From Lunularia cruciata (lineage: Eukaryota > Streptophyta > Marchantiopsida > Lunulariales > Lunulariaceae), in the NCBI GenBank assembly GCA_948567375.1, contig OX419759.1, forward strand, positions 5,982,744 through 6,046,743: a stretch of 64,000 nt of DNA. The letters run 5' to 3'. The number at the start of each line of letters is the position of its first letter. Positions within the stretch are counted from its first letter, which is position 1. Of this stretch, positions 11,852 through 21,720 are shown in pieces. The notes beneath the pieces are model-generated. The model saw only the letters and a program-made list of their open reading frames with translations, had not been told where the DNA came from and did not search any database. A program made the position numbers and the translations under genes.

Positions 11852-12748
11852 TTGATTAGTTCTAATGGGATTGAAGGCTCAACCTATGCAAGTTTGCTTC
11901 ACTTGCAAGGTATGATATCTAATCGGGGTTGTAGGATTTTGGTTGATTCTAGGAGTTCAAAGAATTGCATGTCTATGCAAGTAGCAAAAGAATTGGGTAT
12001 TCCTATCAAGCATGTGATTGGAAGTAGTTTGATGATGGCGGATGGTAGAAAGGATTCTACATTCCGCACCTCACATCCTGTTACCTTCAAGATTGGAAAG
12101 GATTATTTGGAGTGTATGAGGTTTGTAGTGGCACCTCTACACTATGATACCATTTTGGGTCTACCTTGGCTTGAATGTCATAAGGTTCAATTTGATTGGA
12201 CCCAATGCCAAATTCAAGTACAACACCAAGGTAGGAATTTCCGATTAGGTTGTCTGGCACCTCTAAGTAAGACACCTAAGAATAGTCAGTCCCAAGATGG
12301 GAAGTTTGTCGAGAAGGTAGCCATAGAGCAAACCTTGAAGGAAGTGGAGTCCCAAGATGGGAAGTTTGCCAAGAAGGCAACCATGGAGCAAGCTTGGAAG
12401 AGAGATGAGTCCTTAGAAGGGAAGTTTGTTAGTAAAGCAGCCACAGAGCAAGCTTTAGAGGAAGATAAGTTTGTATTTGCGGTATGGATCAAGCTGATTG
12501 CACAAGACCAATCTGTGGAGGACCGAGAGCCTCATCAAGCAATGGTTGATTGGATAGTTAAGGAGTTTGCAGACGTGTTTCCGAATGATTTTCCAAAGGG
12601 ATTACCCTCCGATCAAGGTATGCCCTTCAAGATCAAGTTATTGCCAAGGAGTACTCTAGTGAGTAGACCAATCTATCGGCTCTCACCAAAGGAGTTGGAG
12701 GAGTTGCAAACAACAATTACAAAGTTGTTGGAGAAGGACTTCATATGA
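11852..12748 (+). pseudogene. A3 pol, first open segment: protease and RT start
   Basis: Longest open frame of family A (298 residues). Protease is at residues 1-130: CRILVDSRSSKNCMSMQ holds the active site, where Gly of D-S-G is replaced by Arg, and DTILGLPWL (residues 88-96) is the conserved second strand. A linker contains a roughly 20-residue unit repeated three times (SQDGKFVEKVAIEQ, SQDGKFAKKATMEQ, SLEGKFVSKAATEQ, about residues 149-208). RT fingers start near residue 235 (KEFADVFPNDFPKGLP) and continue past the stop at 12746-12748, a TGA most simply explained by CGA to TGA. The Arg in the active site argues against protease activity. Confidence 0.85.
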
Positions 12749-13320
12749 CATAGTACCTCTCCTTGGGGAGCACCGGCACTATTTGTTCCAGAGAAGGATG
12801 GAGAACTCCATTTCTATATTGATTATCGTGGGCTCAATAAGCAAACCGTGAAGAATGCATATCTCTTGCTTCGGATTGATGACTTGCTTGATCAACTAAG
12901 TGGAGCACGTTACTTTTCCAAGTTGGATCTTTGTAGCGGCTATTGGCAAATTCCAATTGATAGAGAAGATGTGCAAAAGACTGCCTTTTGCACAAGGTAT
13001 GGGCATTTTGAGTGGAGAGTTTTACCTTTCAGACTCACTAATGCTCCAACAATATTCATGGATCAAATGCATTGGGTGTTGGATGGACTATTGGATTGGT
13101 CAGTGGTGGTGTTCTTGGATGATATCTTAATCTATAGCAAGACAAAGGCAGAACACGTGAATCATGTGCAAAAATTTCTAAGCCTACAACAATGGAAATT
13201 TTATTGTAAGAAGTCAAAGTGTGCCTTTTGGCAGAAGGAGGTTACCTTCTTGGGTCATAAGATCTCCTTAGAGGGGATCAAGATGGAAGAAGAGAAGATC
13301 AAGGATATTAATGATTGACC
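12749..13320 (+). pseudogene. A3 pol: reverse transcriptase core
   Basis: In frame with the previous segment. It shows the RT order of Ty3/gypsy: SPWGAPALFV, the strand FSKLDLCSGYWQIPI with the first catalytic Asp (about 12918-12960), FCTRYGHFEWRVLPF, and VVFLDDILIYSKT with the FLDD catalytic pair (about 13105-13150). Thumb residues follow to 13318, where TGG has become TGA. RT copies the element RNA into DNA, primed from the PBS. Apart from the flanking stops this core is open. Confidence 0.88.
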
Positions 13321-13985
13321 TACCCCGAAGGATGCTATAGAAGTACGGGCATTCAATGGATTGGCCAATTTTTACCAGTGGTTCATCCACTATTATGCTC
13401 ATGTGGCTGCACTATTGACTGACCTCTTGGGAAAGAAGTTGAGCTTCCAGTGGAACACCAAGCATGAAGAAGCATTCCAGAAGTTGAAACATATGGTGTC
13501 TTCAAGACCTATTCTTCAACCATATGATCCTCAACTACCTTGTATGGTTGATTTTGATGCTTCTAACTTTGCAATTGGAGCTGTGTTGCAACAAGAATTC
13601 CCAGATGGACTACATCCCATTGCCTTTGTGTCTCACCAACTAAAAACAGCTGAAAGAAATTACCTGCTTGAGATCGAGAACAACTTGCAATGGTATATGC
13701 CACCAAGGTATGGAGGCATTATCTCTTGGGGAAACAAGTGATCATGCAAACTGATCACAACCCATTGTTGTAGACCTTACACCTGGAGCACATGAAGAGT
13801 CAACATCATCGATGGGAAGAGCAACTCCAATTGTTCAACATCAAACTTGAGTACAAACTAGGTCGGTTCCATGTCATCCTTGATGCTCTATCACAACAAC
13901 CTGATTTGAAGTCTCTTCCTCTCATTGCGGTAGCAATTACAACGGTGACAATTGACCCCAAGATCCATAACTAGTTTTGGGTAGC
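13321..13985 (+). pseudogene. A3 pol: RT connection and RNase H
   Basis: LANFYQWFIHYYAHVAALLT is the RT-RNase H connection. RNase H starts at CMVDFDASNFAIGAVLQQEF (about 13541-13600), with the first catalytic Asp in FDAS, and continues FVSHQLKTAERNY. A one-base change near 13680 shifts the frame, so the catalytic segment around QVIMQTDHNPLL (about 13735-13765) is read in another frame. The end near 13800-13915 (RWEEQLQLFNIKLEYKLGRF) returns to an open frame. RNase H degrades template RNA during reverse transcription. Confidence 0.85.
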
Positions 13986-15100
13986 TCTACAACAAGATCC
14001 CTTCTTCCAAATGGTACAGTTTTGTCTAACAACAAGTGACAAGGAGTACAACACCTTCTCCTTCAAGGAAGGTCTTCTATTCCATGCGGACCGGATCTAT
14101 GTTCCAGCCAAAGGTGATTTTTGACTTGTGCGCCTTCAAGAAGCCCATGATTTACCCATCGCTGGTCACATGGGTGTGGACAAGACCTTGGGTACCTTCC
14201 AACGTCAATGGTGGTGGCCTAACATGACACAAGATGTTCAAGAATTTGTCCGATCGTGTGAGAGTTGCCAACGTAACAAGCCAGCAACCAAAAGCTGAGT
14301 GGACTCCTTCAACCGCTTGCCATTCCATCAGCTCGCTGGGAGCATGTGAGCTTGGATCTCATCACATCCTTACCAAAGACAAAACAAGGACACATTGCCA
14401 TTGTGGTGTTTGTGGATAAGCTTAGTAAGCAAATCCATTTGGCACTAACCTGTGATACCGTGGATGCTCCAAACTTAGCGCAAATCTACTTCGACAACAT
14501 CTTCAAGCATCATGAGATGCCACGCATACTCATCTCCGACCGTGATCCTTGATTTATCGGGAAGTTTTGGCAAGCACTCTTTCAGATACTCGGCACCAAG
14601 CTTGCTTTATCCACAACCTATCATCCTCAAACTAATGGACAAACCAAACGTGCAAATCATACATTGGAGTGTATGTTGCATGCATTTGTCAATGTCCACT
14701 ATACCAATTGGTACAAATGTCTTGCTACTACAAAATTTGCCTACAACAATTCCAAACAGGCAAGCACCGGATTCTCTTTTTTTTTTCTCAATTTTGGCCA
14801 AGATCCGGTTGTTCTTGATTCTCTTCTTGCTCCCCCTCCATCTCAAGTTCCTCATACTTCCACATTCTTGACCACTATATCCCAATCCCTCCAACACGCC
14901 AAGTCTCACCTCCTTGTTGCTCAAAATTGCCAAAAACAATATGTAGACTACCATCGTTGTGGTCTCACCTTTGAAGTTGGTGATAAAGTCATGCTATCCT
15001 CTTGTAACCTCCCTCTCCCACTTGATACCTAAGTTTGTAAACTTGCCCCTAATTGGATAGGACCCTTTGATATCACCCAAATTGTCTCTCTTGTTGCTTA
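13986..15100 (+). pseudogene. A3 pol: integrase
   Basis: The N-terminal HHCC zinc-binding region is at about 14130-14275 (HDLPIAGHMG, then CESC). The core has DLITSLPKTK with the first Asp near 14355 and ILISDRDP with the second near 14545. The third-acid segment NGQTKRANHTLE near 14633-14668 has Lys where integrases have the catalytic Glu. Downstream, VGDKVMLSSCNLPLPLD (about 14976-15030) is the basic C-terminal domain. Frame changes lie near 14100, 14550 and 15030. Integrase would join element DNA to the genome, but the missing Glu and the stops make this copy inactive. Confidence 0.85.
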
Positions 15101-15110
15101 TTGACTTGCC

Positions 15111-15371
15111 TTGCCTTGTCACATGCGTATCCATCATGTCTTTCATGTTTCCAAGTTGAAACCCTTTGTTCCTAACCCCTCTTCCTTTTCCTCTCAAGTC
15201 CAACCTCCCACTCTTCTTGTCCCTATCAATGATCATGAGGAGTACAAAGTTGATCGTATCCTTGCGCATCACCATATTCAACAAGGCCGTCACCAACATA
15301 CGGAGTACAAGGTCCTTTGGAAAGGGTATCTCCTTCATGATGCCACTTGGGAACCTCTTTCTCAACTCTAG
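15111..15371 (+). pseudogene. A3 integrase tail with chromodomain
   Basis: An open stretch of 86 residues at the C-terminus of pol. MRIHHVFHVSKLKPFVPN is the conserved segment that precedes the chromodomain. EYKVDRILAHHHIQ (residues 41-54) and EYKVLWKGYLLHDATWEPLS (about residues 65-84) are the two halves of a chromodomain, keeping the W-K-G-Y and A-T-W-E-P core. In chromoviruses this module binds methylated histone H3 tails and steers integration to heterochromatin (known for the group, not shown here). Confidence 0.88.
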
Positions 15372-15433
15372 AATGCACGAACAGCCATCTAGGAATTTGA
15401 AGCTTCATTGGCGACAAGGACGTCACCAACTAG

Positions 15434-15446
15434 CGGCGGGGGAATA
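15434..15446 (+). promoter_or_regulatory. A3 polypurine tract
   Basis: GGCGGGGGAATA directly precedes the TGTAAC start of the 3' LTR. It is the expected primer site for plus-strand DNA synthesis. Confidence 0.8.
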
Positions 15447-15872
15447 TGTAACAATATGGAGTTTAGCGGTGCAGTTAGTCAGGCTTACAAAGTAGCACAT
15501 AAGAAAAAATAGCCTAGAATATTTTGGAAGTATCTAGGAAGCTTCTTGGGAAGCTTCTCGACTAGCTTAGCTTGCACCTCAAGTAAGTAGCTTCTAGAAG
15601 GAAGCTTCTAGAAGCTTCCGACTAGCTTAGCTTGCATGGCAAGTAGGTGGTTTCTAGAAGGAATCTTCTTGAGAAGCTTCCTAGTTAACCTGGCTTGCAC
15701 TCTAAGAAAGCGGCTTAAGGAAGCTTCTTGAGAAGCTTCTCAAGGGCCTTGTATGCTACCTATAAATACCAAAGCCAAAGCTCATGCTAGGCATTTCGAG
15801 TTTTCCTTCATTCAAGTGTCCCAATGTGAGTTTCCATTCTCCTATTTCTCTCTTTGGATTCGGTCTCTTATA
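15447..15872 (+). repeat. A3 3' LTR
   Basis: Starts TGTAACAATATGG and ends CTTATA, followed by the duplication GGTGA. Contains GAAGCTTCTAGAAGCTTC at 15601-15618 (four alternating GAA/TTC blocks) and TATAAATA at 15761-15768. It has about 14 bp not present in the 5' LTR, an extra palindromic half block near 15598. Confidence 0.92.
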
Positions 15873-16240
15873 GGTGACATGTATATTCTGATCCTATTTG
15901 GTTGGTCAAAACATCTTTGACCAAAGGGAATATTTAGGGAATATTATATGGGTGAGATACCATTGGAAAGCTCTTGATGAGACAAGTCTACTAAGAGGGA
16001 AAGGCTAGCTTTTCCTCCTTAGGGTTGATCATCACATTTTCAAGGCTTAATTTATCCATTTAGACCTCCAAAATTGGCTTTAAAGTTTCTAGGTTATTTT
16101 TGGCTCATGATCTATTAGTAGAAGTACTCTTTTTATGACACCTCTATCTGATCTACCATGCCCATCATACATAAAATCCTTCTAGATGTTACCAAGCCAA
16201 TTTTCAACTCTAGATGATATGTTTAGCTATTGGTATTACA

Positions 16241-16256
16241 AACCTCTCCTCTATTA
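16241..16256 (-). promoter_or_regulatory. B polypurine tract
   Basis: On the minus strand TAATAGAGGAGAGGTT directly precedes the TGTAATACC start of the B 3' LTR, which fixes the orientation of B. Confidence 0.75.
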
Positions 16257-17560
16257 AGACACAATGTCCTCATTGCAAAGTTGTTGCTCAAAAGATTTCA
16301 CTAACACTAGTGCAGTGGTCAAGTTGGCTATTGGTTCCCATGTTGCCTCATATAGTAGGTACCCTTTTCAGTGTACAAGATATTCCACATGTGGATGGTG
16401 AGTATCACGGATGCATTTTTGGAGAATGCGTTTGATTTATATTCCTTCATGTCATCAATGATTGTTAGACAAGATCAAACCTCTTGTAATAGATGGAATG
16501 TGGCACGGTCAGGGTGCATATCTATGTAGTAAGAAAACATGGAATACAAGATGAATCTTTATGTGTGGTGGTAGTTCCAAGTGGTAGGCCACTATGCCAA
16601 TTCAACCAAGGATGGGACAAGGCCCAATAAATTGAGGTCTGAGCTTATGAGGGTCAAGCAATGTGAGGTTGGTTGTTAATTAACCAGACTTGATCATTGA
16701 ACTCCATGCGTCAACAATGTGCATCTACATATTGTTTTTTGTTGATTTAGGGTGATTTGCAACCTATTTTTAGCATTCTCCACTCCTTGTTGGATTTTGA
16801 AAATAAAAGTGTTGACAACATCCACCTTGGTATCCATCGGGCGGATCTTCATCAAGCTCAAAGGTGTGAAATGATGCTCTCTGTACATGAGGAAGAATGG
16901 TGTAACCTATGTGGATTCACTAAATTGGTATACAAAAATTCCACTAGTGGAAGTAAGGTGTCCCACCCTTCTTGTTCTTCTAGGGTGAGGTACCTAGAGC
17001 ATATCCTCAATGGTGCAATTCGCCCACTCTATTTGGCCATTGGTTTGTGGATAGTAGGATGTAGACATGGCCAACTTGGTTTTGAACGACCCAAAAAGTG
17101 TTCTCCAAAACAAACTGGTGAATTGAGTGCCTCTATCAATGATGAGCACTTGAGATAGGCCATAGTGAGAAAGCAATGCACTTTAGTACAAGTGAGCTAA
17201 TTGTGGAGTAGTCACATCCTTGGTGGTAGGATGTACATGAATCATTTTGTTGAGTTGGTCAGCAAAGACTACAATGGAGTCAAACTCGGGGGTAGTCTTT
17301 GGCAGTTTGCAAACCAAATCTATGCATAACTATTCCCAATGTTGTGAAGTAGGAAGGGGTTGAAGGATTCATGTGAGAGCTTGATTGAAAGCTTTAATTT
17401 TTTGACAGAGTAGGCAACTTTGAACATACTCCATCACATTGTTGCTCATCTTGGGAATAGTAATGGCATTTGGCTACATCCAAGGTCTTGTCCACTCCAA
17501 TGTGACCTAGAATGGCAAAATCATGACATTCTACTAGGATGGTGGTTTTTATGTTTGTGC
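16257..17560 (-). pseudogene. B integrase relic
   Basis: Minus-strand integrase of a Ty3/gypsy family distinct from A. Going down in coordinate: HDFAILGHIGVDKTL (about 17530-17485) and a CLLC pair (about 17410) give the zinc-binding region. The 16994-17176 frame carries VLIIDRGTQFTSLFW with the second catalytic Asp and PQTNGQIEWANCTIEDML with the third acidic residue retained. The 16694-16888 frame resembles the region before the C-terminal domain (IQQGVENAKNRLQITLNQQK). Stops separate the pieces. The far C-terminus towards 16257 is not clear enough to call a chromodomain. Confidence 0.8.
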
Positions 17561-18221
17561 CATATGGGATCCATAACCTGCAATCACAAAAAGTGAGTCC
17601 AAAGGCATCACCAATAGGTGATGCCTTTGGATGATAGAGCTCCTACAATCTATGGGTCAATTTTGTAGCAATAAGCATCTCTAGCCAAAATTTAGGGTTC
17701 ATCTTGACCTCTACCACCAGATTGTTTGCCATAGGCATTTGAGTGAATGATTGGAAAAATGCTTCTTGCCTTCCACATATGTGATCATCATGTTGAACCT
17801 TTGTCTCCACTTTGCACATCAAATTTGTTGATGAAATAGATTTTTTGGTGTCTTGAGGTAGATTAGAAGTTTGTGGTCTGTCTCCACTACAAATGCCTTC
17901 TCACTAATATAGTGCTTCCAATGCTTGGTTGCTTGGACAATGGCCAACTCTTCTTGTTTGGTAGTATGATAGTTGCATTCTATTGATAATAGTTTTCAAG
18001 AGAAATATATGATTGGGTGCCATTTGTCATGCAACTCTTGTTGTAGGATTGCTCCTATTGCCACACCTGGTGCATCTGTAGCCAACTTAATTGGATACAC
18101 TAAAACTCTAGCACACTTCTTGTTTATAAATTACACTATGGTGTCTCTTCTCAAAAATTACTCAATCTCAGTAGCCCATGTTCTTCCAAGAGAGGTGATT
18201 TCTCTCTTGGATTGAAACATT
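17561..18221 (-). pseudogene. B RNase H relic
   Basis: The minus strand reads a typical RNase H start, ATDAPGVAIGAILQQELHDK (about 18090-18030), then SRKLLSIECNYHTTKQEELA and HWKHYISEKAFVVETDHKLL, with the catalytic Asp of TDH near 17880. This lies almost directly after the PBS, so gag, protease and RT have been deleted from B. The remnant between RNase H and integrase (about 17560-17770) matches the usual spacer. Confidence 0.8.
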
Positions 18222-18235
18222 TGCTCTTATAACAT
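18222..18235 (-). promoter_or_regulatory. B primer-binding site (initiator Met tRNA type)
   Basis: On the minus strand, one base after the LTR end, TGTTATAAGAGCAA matches TGGTATCAGAGCAA at 12 of 14 positions. Its place next to the 5' LTR shows that the deletion in B starts just downstream of the PBS. Confidence 0.75.
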
Positions 18236-18818
18236 TGTAATCTTTTTAGGATAGGAGACCAAAAGAGAAACACAAAAGAAGAAACATACAATTTTACACT
18301 CAACCTTTGATGCCCCAAAGGAACACCTTGATTGCATTCTATAGCAAAGGAAACTCCTCCAAAAAAAGATCCACCCTTGGATCAGATACATGGCTTGGTG
18401 ACCTGTAAGCAAGCTCTACCCTTAGATTGGTTGCATGCATGGGTGACATGTCTATTTTGATCCTAATTGGTCGGTCAAACCATCTTCAACCAAAGGGAAT
18501 CTTTATGTAGGAATCTACAAATTGCATGGATGAGGTAACATTGAAAAGCTCTTGATGAGACAAGTTTAGGAAGAAGGAAAGGCTAGCCTCTTCTCTATTG
18601 GGAGGATCATCAAATGTTCAAGGCCTAATTTATCCATTTAGGCCTCCAAAATTAGCTCTAATGTTTCTAGGTTATTTTTGGCTCTTGCCTTATTAATAGA
18701 AGTACTCTTTTGGTGACACCTCTATTTGATCTACCTAGCCTATCATACATAACATCCTTCTAGATGCTCTCAAACCAATTTTCAACTCTAGATGATATGT
18801 CTAACTATTGGTATTACA
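18236..18818 (-). repeat. B 5' LTR (intact reference copy)
   Basis: 583 bp, TGTAATC to ATTACA on the plus strand. It is uninterrupted and serves as the empty-site reference for the two insertions in the partner LTR and for the solo copy at 4740-5380. Confidence 0.9.
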
Positions 18819-18823
18819 ACAAC

Positions 18824-19217
18824 CCTATAGGAGTTTGAGTTAGTAGACTAAGCTAAATATAGCAAAAGTAAGTAGAACTAGCCTAAGTTTATACTAGAAG
18901 CATCAAGGAAGCTTGTAGATAAAATACTTTAGAAGCATCCAAGAAGCTTCTTGGTGAGAAGCTTCTAGGAGCTTTCTAAGGAGAGTAACTTGCACACCAA
19001 GTTGATAGTTAGCTGAGCTTGTACGCTAGTAAATGAGTAGCTTAGCTTGCATTCCAAGGAAAGTGGCTTTTAGAAGGAATCTTCATTGGAAGCTCCTTGT
19101 ATCCAAGTTACCTATAAGTACATGAGCCAAGCTCAAGCTAGGCATTTGGAGTTTCCTCCCTTGAGAGTCCCAATGTAATCTTCCACTATGGTTTTCAATT
19201 ATTGTCAATCTTTTATA
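18824..19217 (+). repeat. A1 3' LTR
   Basis: After the second ACAAC the chromodomain tail continues (CCTATAGGAGTTTGAG corresponds to A3 CCATCTAGGAATTTGAAG) and passes into an A-type LTR with a small deletion at its start. AAGCTTCTTGGTGAGAAGCT palindromes lie near 18968-18990, a decayed TATA segment (CTATAAGTAC) near 19112, and a CTTTTATAG end near 19217. It is the most diverged A LTR here, as expected for the oldest copy. Confidence 0.72.
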
Positions 19218-20800
19218 GTTGTTCTGAGTAATGTAGTGTAGAATAAATAAAGAAGCTAAATATAGCATGGACCAAGAAGGAGAAGAATGGTGGAGGAGCC
19301 ACATCAATAACAAAATAATAAGTGTGTAATATTGGCAATGAACTATGTTGAAGAAAGTGAGCCTTAGTAGTGACCATAGCAAGAGGCTTGAACATAACTA
19401 TTATAGCAAAAGAGACATTGCACAATGGTCAAGGAAGGAGCATAGGAAAACAAGGAAATGTCTAAAGAGGGGGAGCTATGGCAAGGAGGAGGACAAGAAC
19501 ATAAGAGAGAGGAAGAGAAATAGCAATGAAATTGAATATCTCTTAAGCAATGAAAAACACTCTAGTGTATGGTGTGTTGTGTGCAAGAGGAAAGCCAATT
19601 TGATTTAAATAGGTGAGGAGATGAGAAGGATTGTGCTTGTTGTACGTGAGGATTAAATTCATTTATTTTCTTGTATGGTGATTGAGTATTGAGTAGGGGA
19701 ATGTCTAGATCTGAATGTTATGGTATGGTTGACCAATTGGAAGGATGGTAATTTGACATCTATTGCTGCTTGAGAGTGCTGGTTTATTGGCTATAGTAGA
19801 GGTTTGTGGATTGCAAATTGGTAGCTGTTGACAATTCCACTTGTTCAATGCAAATGATGTTGATAAGCTTGATAATTGATAGGAGGAGCTTAGATATTAT
19901 GTAAGAATAATAATTCATCAATAATAAAACGTACATGTGCATGAAAATATCTATGCAACAGGGATCTTCCTAAGAATGCATGCTTCTCTAACAAAGGTGA
20001 CAATGAGTCATTACTTCTATACTTTTGTGCCGTGTCTATGCCATTCTTATCTTGTGTGTTTGACTTGCAGCTTTCATCCTCTTTTGTTTCTTTCTAGACC
20101 ATCTAGAGTTAATCTCTTTATTCTAGAGATGAGCTCTAAGATAGAATGCTTGAACAGATTGAGTTATACTATGTAATTTTAATTTTGTATTTATGTGGAT
20201 TCATAGTCAAGAAATAGAGTAAGGTAGGTGCCACCTACAGGTTAGCACATGAACAAGAATGGGAACATGAGAAAGGATGATTAAACCTAAACTTCAGAGT
20301 AGGAAGTTATGGATGCTTGAATAAGCTAGATATGAAGACTGCACATCTCAAAAGACATTTTGTAACAAGGAGAAAGAGCAAATTTACACTCTTCTGCAAG
20401 TGCTTTGCTGATTCTTTAGTTGGAGGGTTTAGGAGAGAAGTGATAGTCAGCCCATGGAAGAAAAATCTAGAGGAAAGAATTAAGCATCAAATGTTAAGTG
20501 GACTGCCTTCTTATAATTGCAATTGCATTGCTAAGAGAATAACGTGGAAAGAAATTAATGCATGATAGTTTGGACATGGTAGTAGACATAATTCTATGAT
20601 ATGCAATGATATAGATTAGATAGCTATGATATCACTCTTTGCTTATAAAATAATATATACAAATACTATATCAAAACCAACTATTAAGGGGAGTTTGTTG
20701 TTTGCTTTCATTTTTGTAGTTTCTTGCATGGTTCAAACTTGTTTGAGCATTTTGCATAATATGTAGTATTGGAGATGTCAAGCATGGAGATCACAACCTA
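19218..20800 (+). other. Unassigned AT-rich DNA
   Basis: No recognisable element or gene. A 264-bp open stretch (19345-19608) is rich in Lys, Arg and Glu because of purine-rich composition and has no domain signature. A 249-bp stretch (20317-20565) is likewise unrecognised. This may be the original flank of A1 together with very old repeats. Confidence 0.5.
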
Positions 20801-21720
20801 AATGCCTTTGTATTTTTGTAAAGACATATTCCTTGGTTAGGTTTTCATCATTGCTACTTTCTTGCATATGGCTCTTGCACCAATGTGACTATTTCTTCAT
20901 TTTGTGGCAATTAAAATATCCATGTTTGACAGTGCTATGCTTGTTCAAGCAAAGTGAGTAGTTTCCACAACCAATGAAGAGCAACTTTAACTTATGCAAT
21001 CCATCAACTTCAGTAATAAGCATAATCATTGAGTACATTTTATCCTTCTTTGACCCTTCTATTGGACCTTCTGCAATTATAAAATTAGGAATCATGTAGT
21101 AAAAAATTCTTGTCTCATCCATGTTGTGGATGCCAAAAAGAAAATATTATTGGATCTTGGCTTTGATGGTAGGTAGTGCAACTTCTAGCACTCAAGAACT
21201 GCTAAGCCGCTTTCACCGTGGATTTTAAACTATGGAGATTGTAGTGTTTCTAAACTTGTATAGCCATTTGTTGGTAAACTTAGCAGCATTTTCACCAAGA
21301 TCACAAGTTTTTTTTTTGAATTAGAGCATAGGTAAGTATAATAAAAATGAGCTTGAAATTATTGAATTGACCTTATCAAAGCAATGTTCAATTGTGGATA
21401 ATTACTAGTCCATGAATGCTTATTTCTAAGAATTTTTGCATTCATAGACTTGTAATTCTTGCATTTGTTGAGAATATTACTTATGGTAACCTAGCTTGGT
21501 ACCTTTTCAAGAGTAAACTCTTGTTTTGACCATATTTTTAGAGACTTGCAAGGTATTTGTATTTTCATTTTTGCACTTGAAAATGAAGACACTTTGCTCA
21601 TTTGTGAGATGATTGATAGCCATAGATATGTTTGGTTTTTTTTCAATATCATTGCTTTTAAAGCAACACAATTCACACTATGCACTTGTTGACTACAATA
21701 TGTAACTAGCTGAAACATTC
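20800..21720 (-). pseudogene. pogo-like (Tc1/mariner superfamily) transposase relic
   Basis: The minus strand at 20889-21122 reads MDETRIFYYMIPNFIIAEGP followed by GSKKDKMYSMIMLITEVDGL and KLKLLFIGCG. This is the DDE_1 core found in pogo/Tigger transposases and CENP-B-like proteins, with the first catalytic Asp in MDET. Upstream, FTNKWLYKFRNTTIS (about 21300-21250) and a DNA-binding-like stretch with ISNILNKCKNYKSMNAK (about 21480-21420) fit the CENP-B-type helix-turn-helix and linker. Stops and frame changes make it dead. Inverted ends were not found. The neighbours are old retroelement debris, so it is an independent cut-and-paste relic. Confidence 0.7.

Larger units (their letters stand above)
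10243..15872 (+). mobile_element. A3: nearly full-length chromodomain Ty3/gypsy element
   Basis: A 5.6-kb element with both LTRs (10243-10654 and 15447-15872), PBS, gag, pol with chromodomain, polypurine tract, and an exact 5-bp duplication GGTGA (10238-10242 and 15873-15877). It lies in the B 3' LTR. The two LTRs agree at roughly 93% by eye, the main length difference being one short palindromic block. It is the best reference for family A here. The coding region has several stops and frameshifts, so it is not autonomous. Confidence 0.93.
9490..16240 (-). repeat. B 3' LTR, split by two later insertions
   Basis: Three pieces (9490-9607, 10148-10242, 15873-16240) join into one LTR that aligns with 18236-18818. 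It starts TATAATC (decayed TGTAATC) and ends GGTATTACA. The junctions restore cleanly once one copy of each duplication (GACT, GGTGA) is removed, so both insertions happened after B had integrated. Confidence 0.88.
9490..18818 (-). mobile_element. Element B: Ty3/gypsy, minus strand, internally deleted
   Basis: A minus-strand element bounded by the 5-bp duplication ACAAC (9485-9489 and 18819-18823). The 3' LTR is 9490-16240 (carrying two later insertions) and the 5' LTR is 18236-18818. The interior (16241-18235) keeps a PBS, RNase H, integrase and polypurine tract but lacks gag, protease and RT. With the insertions removed the two LTRs have nearly equal length, about 575-583 bp. It was inserted at the end of the A1 chromodomain and is itself the target of a solo F LTR and of A3. 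Confidence 0.88.
1..19217 (+). mobile_element. A1: outer chromodomain Ty3/gypsy element, interrupted
   Basis: This is the outermost recognisable element on the left. Its sequence lies in three pieces: 1-3146 (gag to the start of integrase), 8464-9489 (rest of integrase and chromodomain) and 18824-19217 (3' LTR). The integrase reading breaks at 3146 and resumes at 8464 with no loss visible against A3, so A2 was inserted there. The chromodomain tail at 9489 resumes after B, whose flanks are both ACAAC. The 5' LTR lies left of the window. Coding frames are heavily broken, so the copy is old. Orientation and domain order follow A3, its best-preserved relative here. Confidence 0.8.

Noticed and set aside
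14776-14785. T run in A3 integrase as a sequencing error causing a frameshift.
   Set aside because: A3 has many other lesions, so there is no reason to single this one out, and it cannot be tested from one sequence.
19345-19608. An 87-residue basic open frame as a small host gene.
   Set aside because: Composition-driven (AGG/AAG-rich DNA), no motif, no promoter or partner visible.
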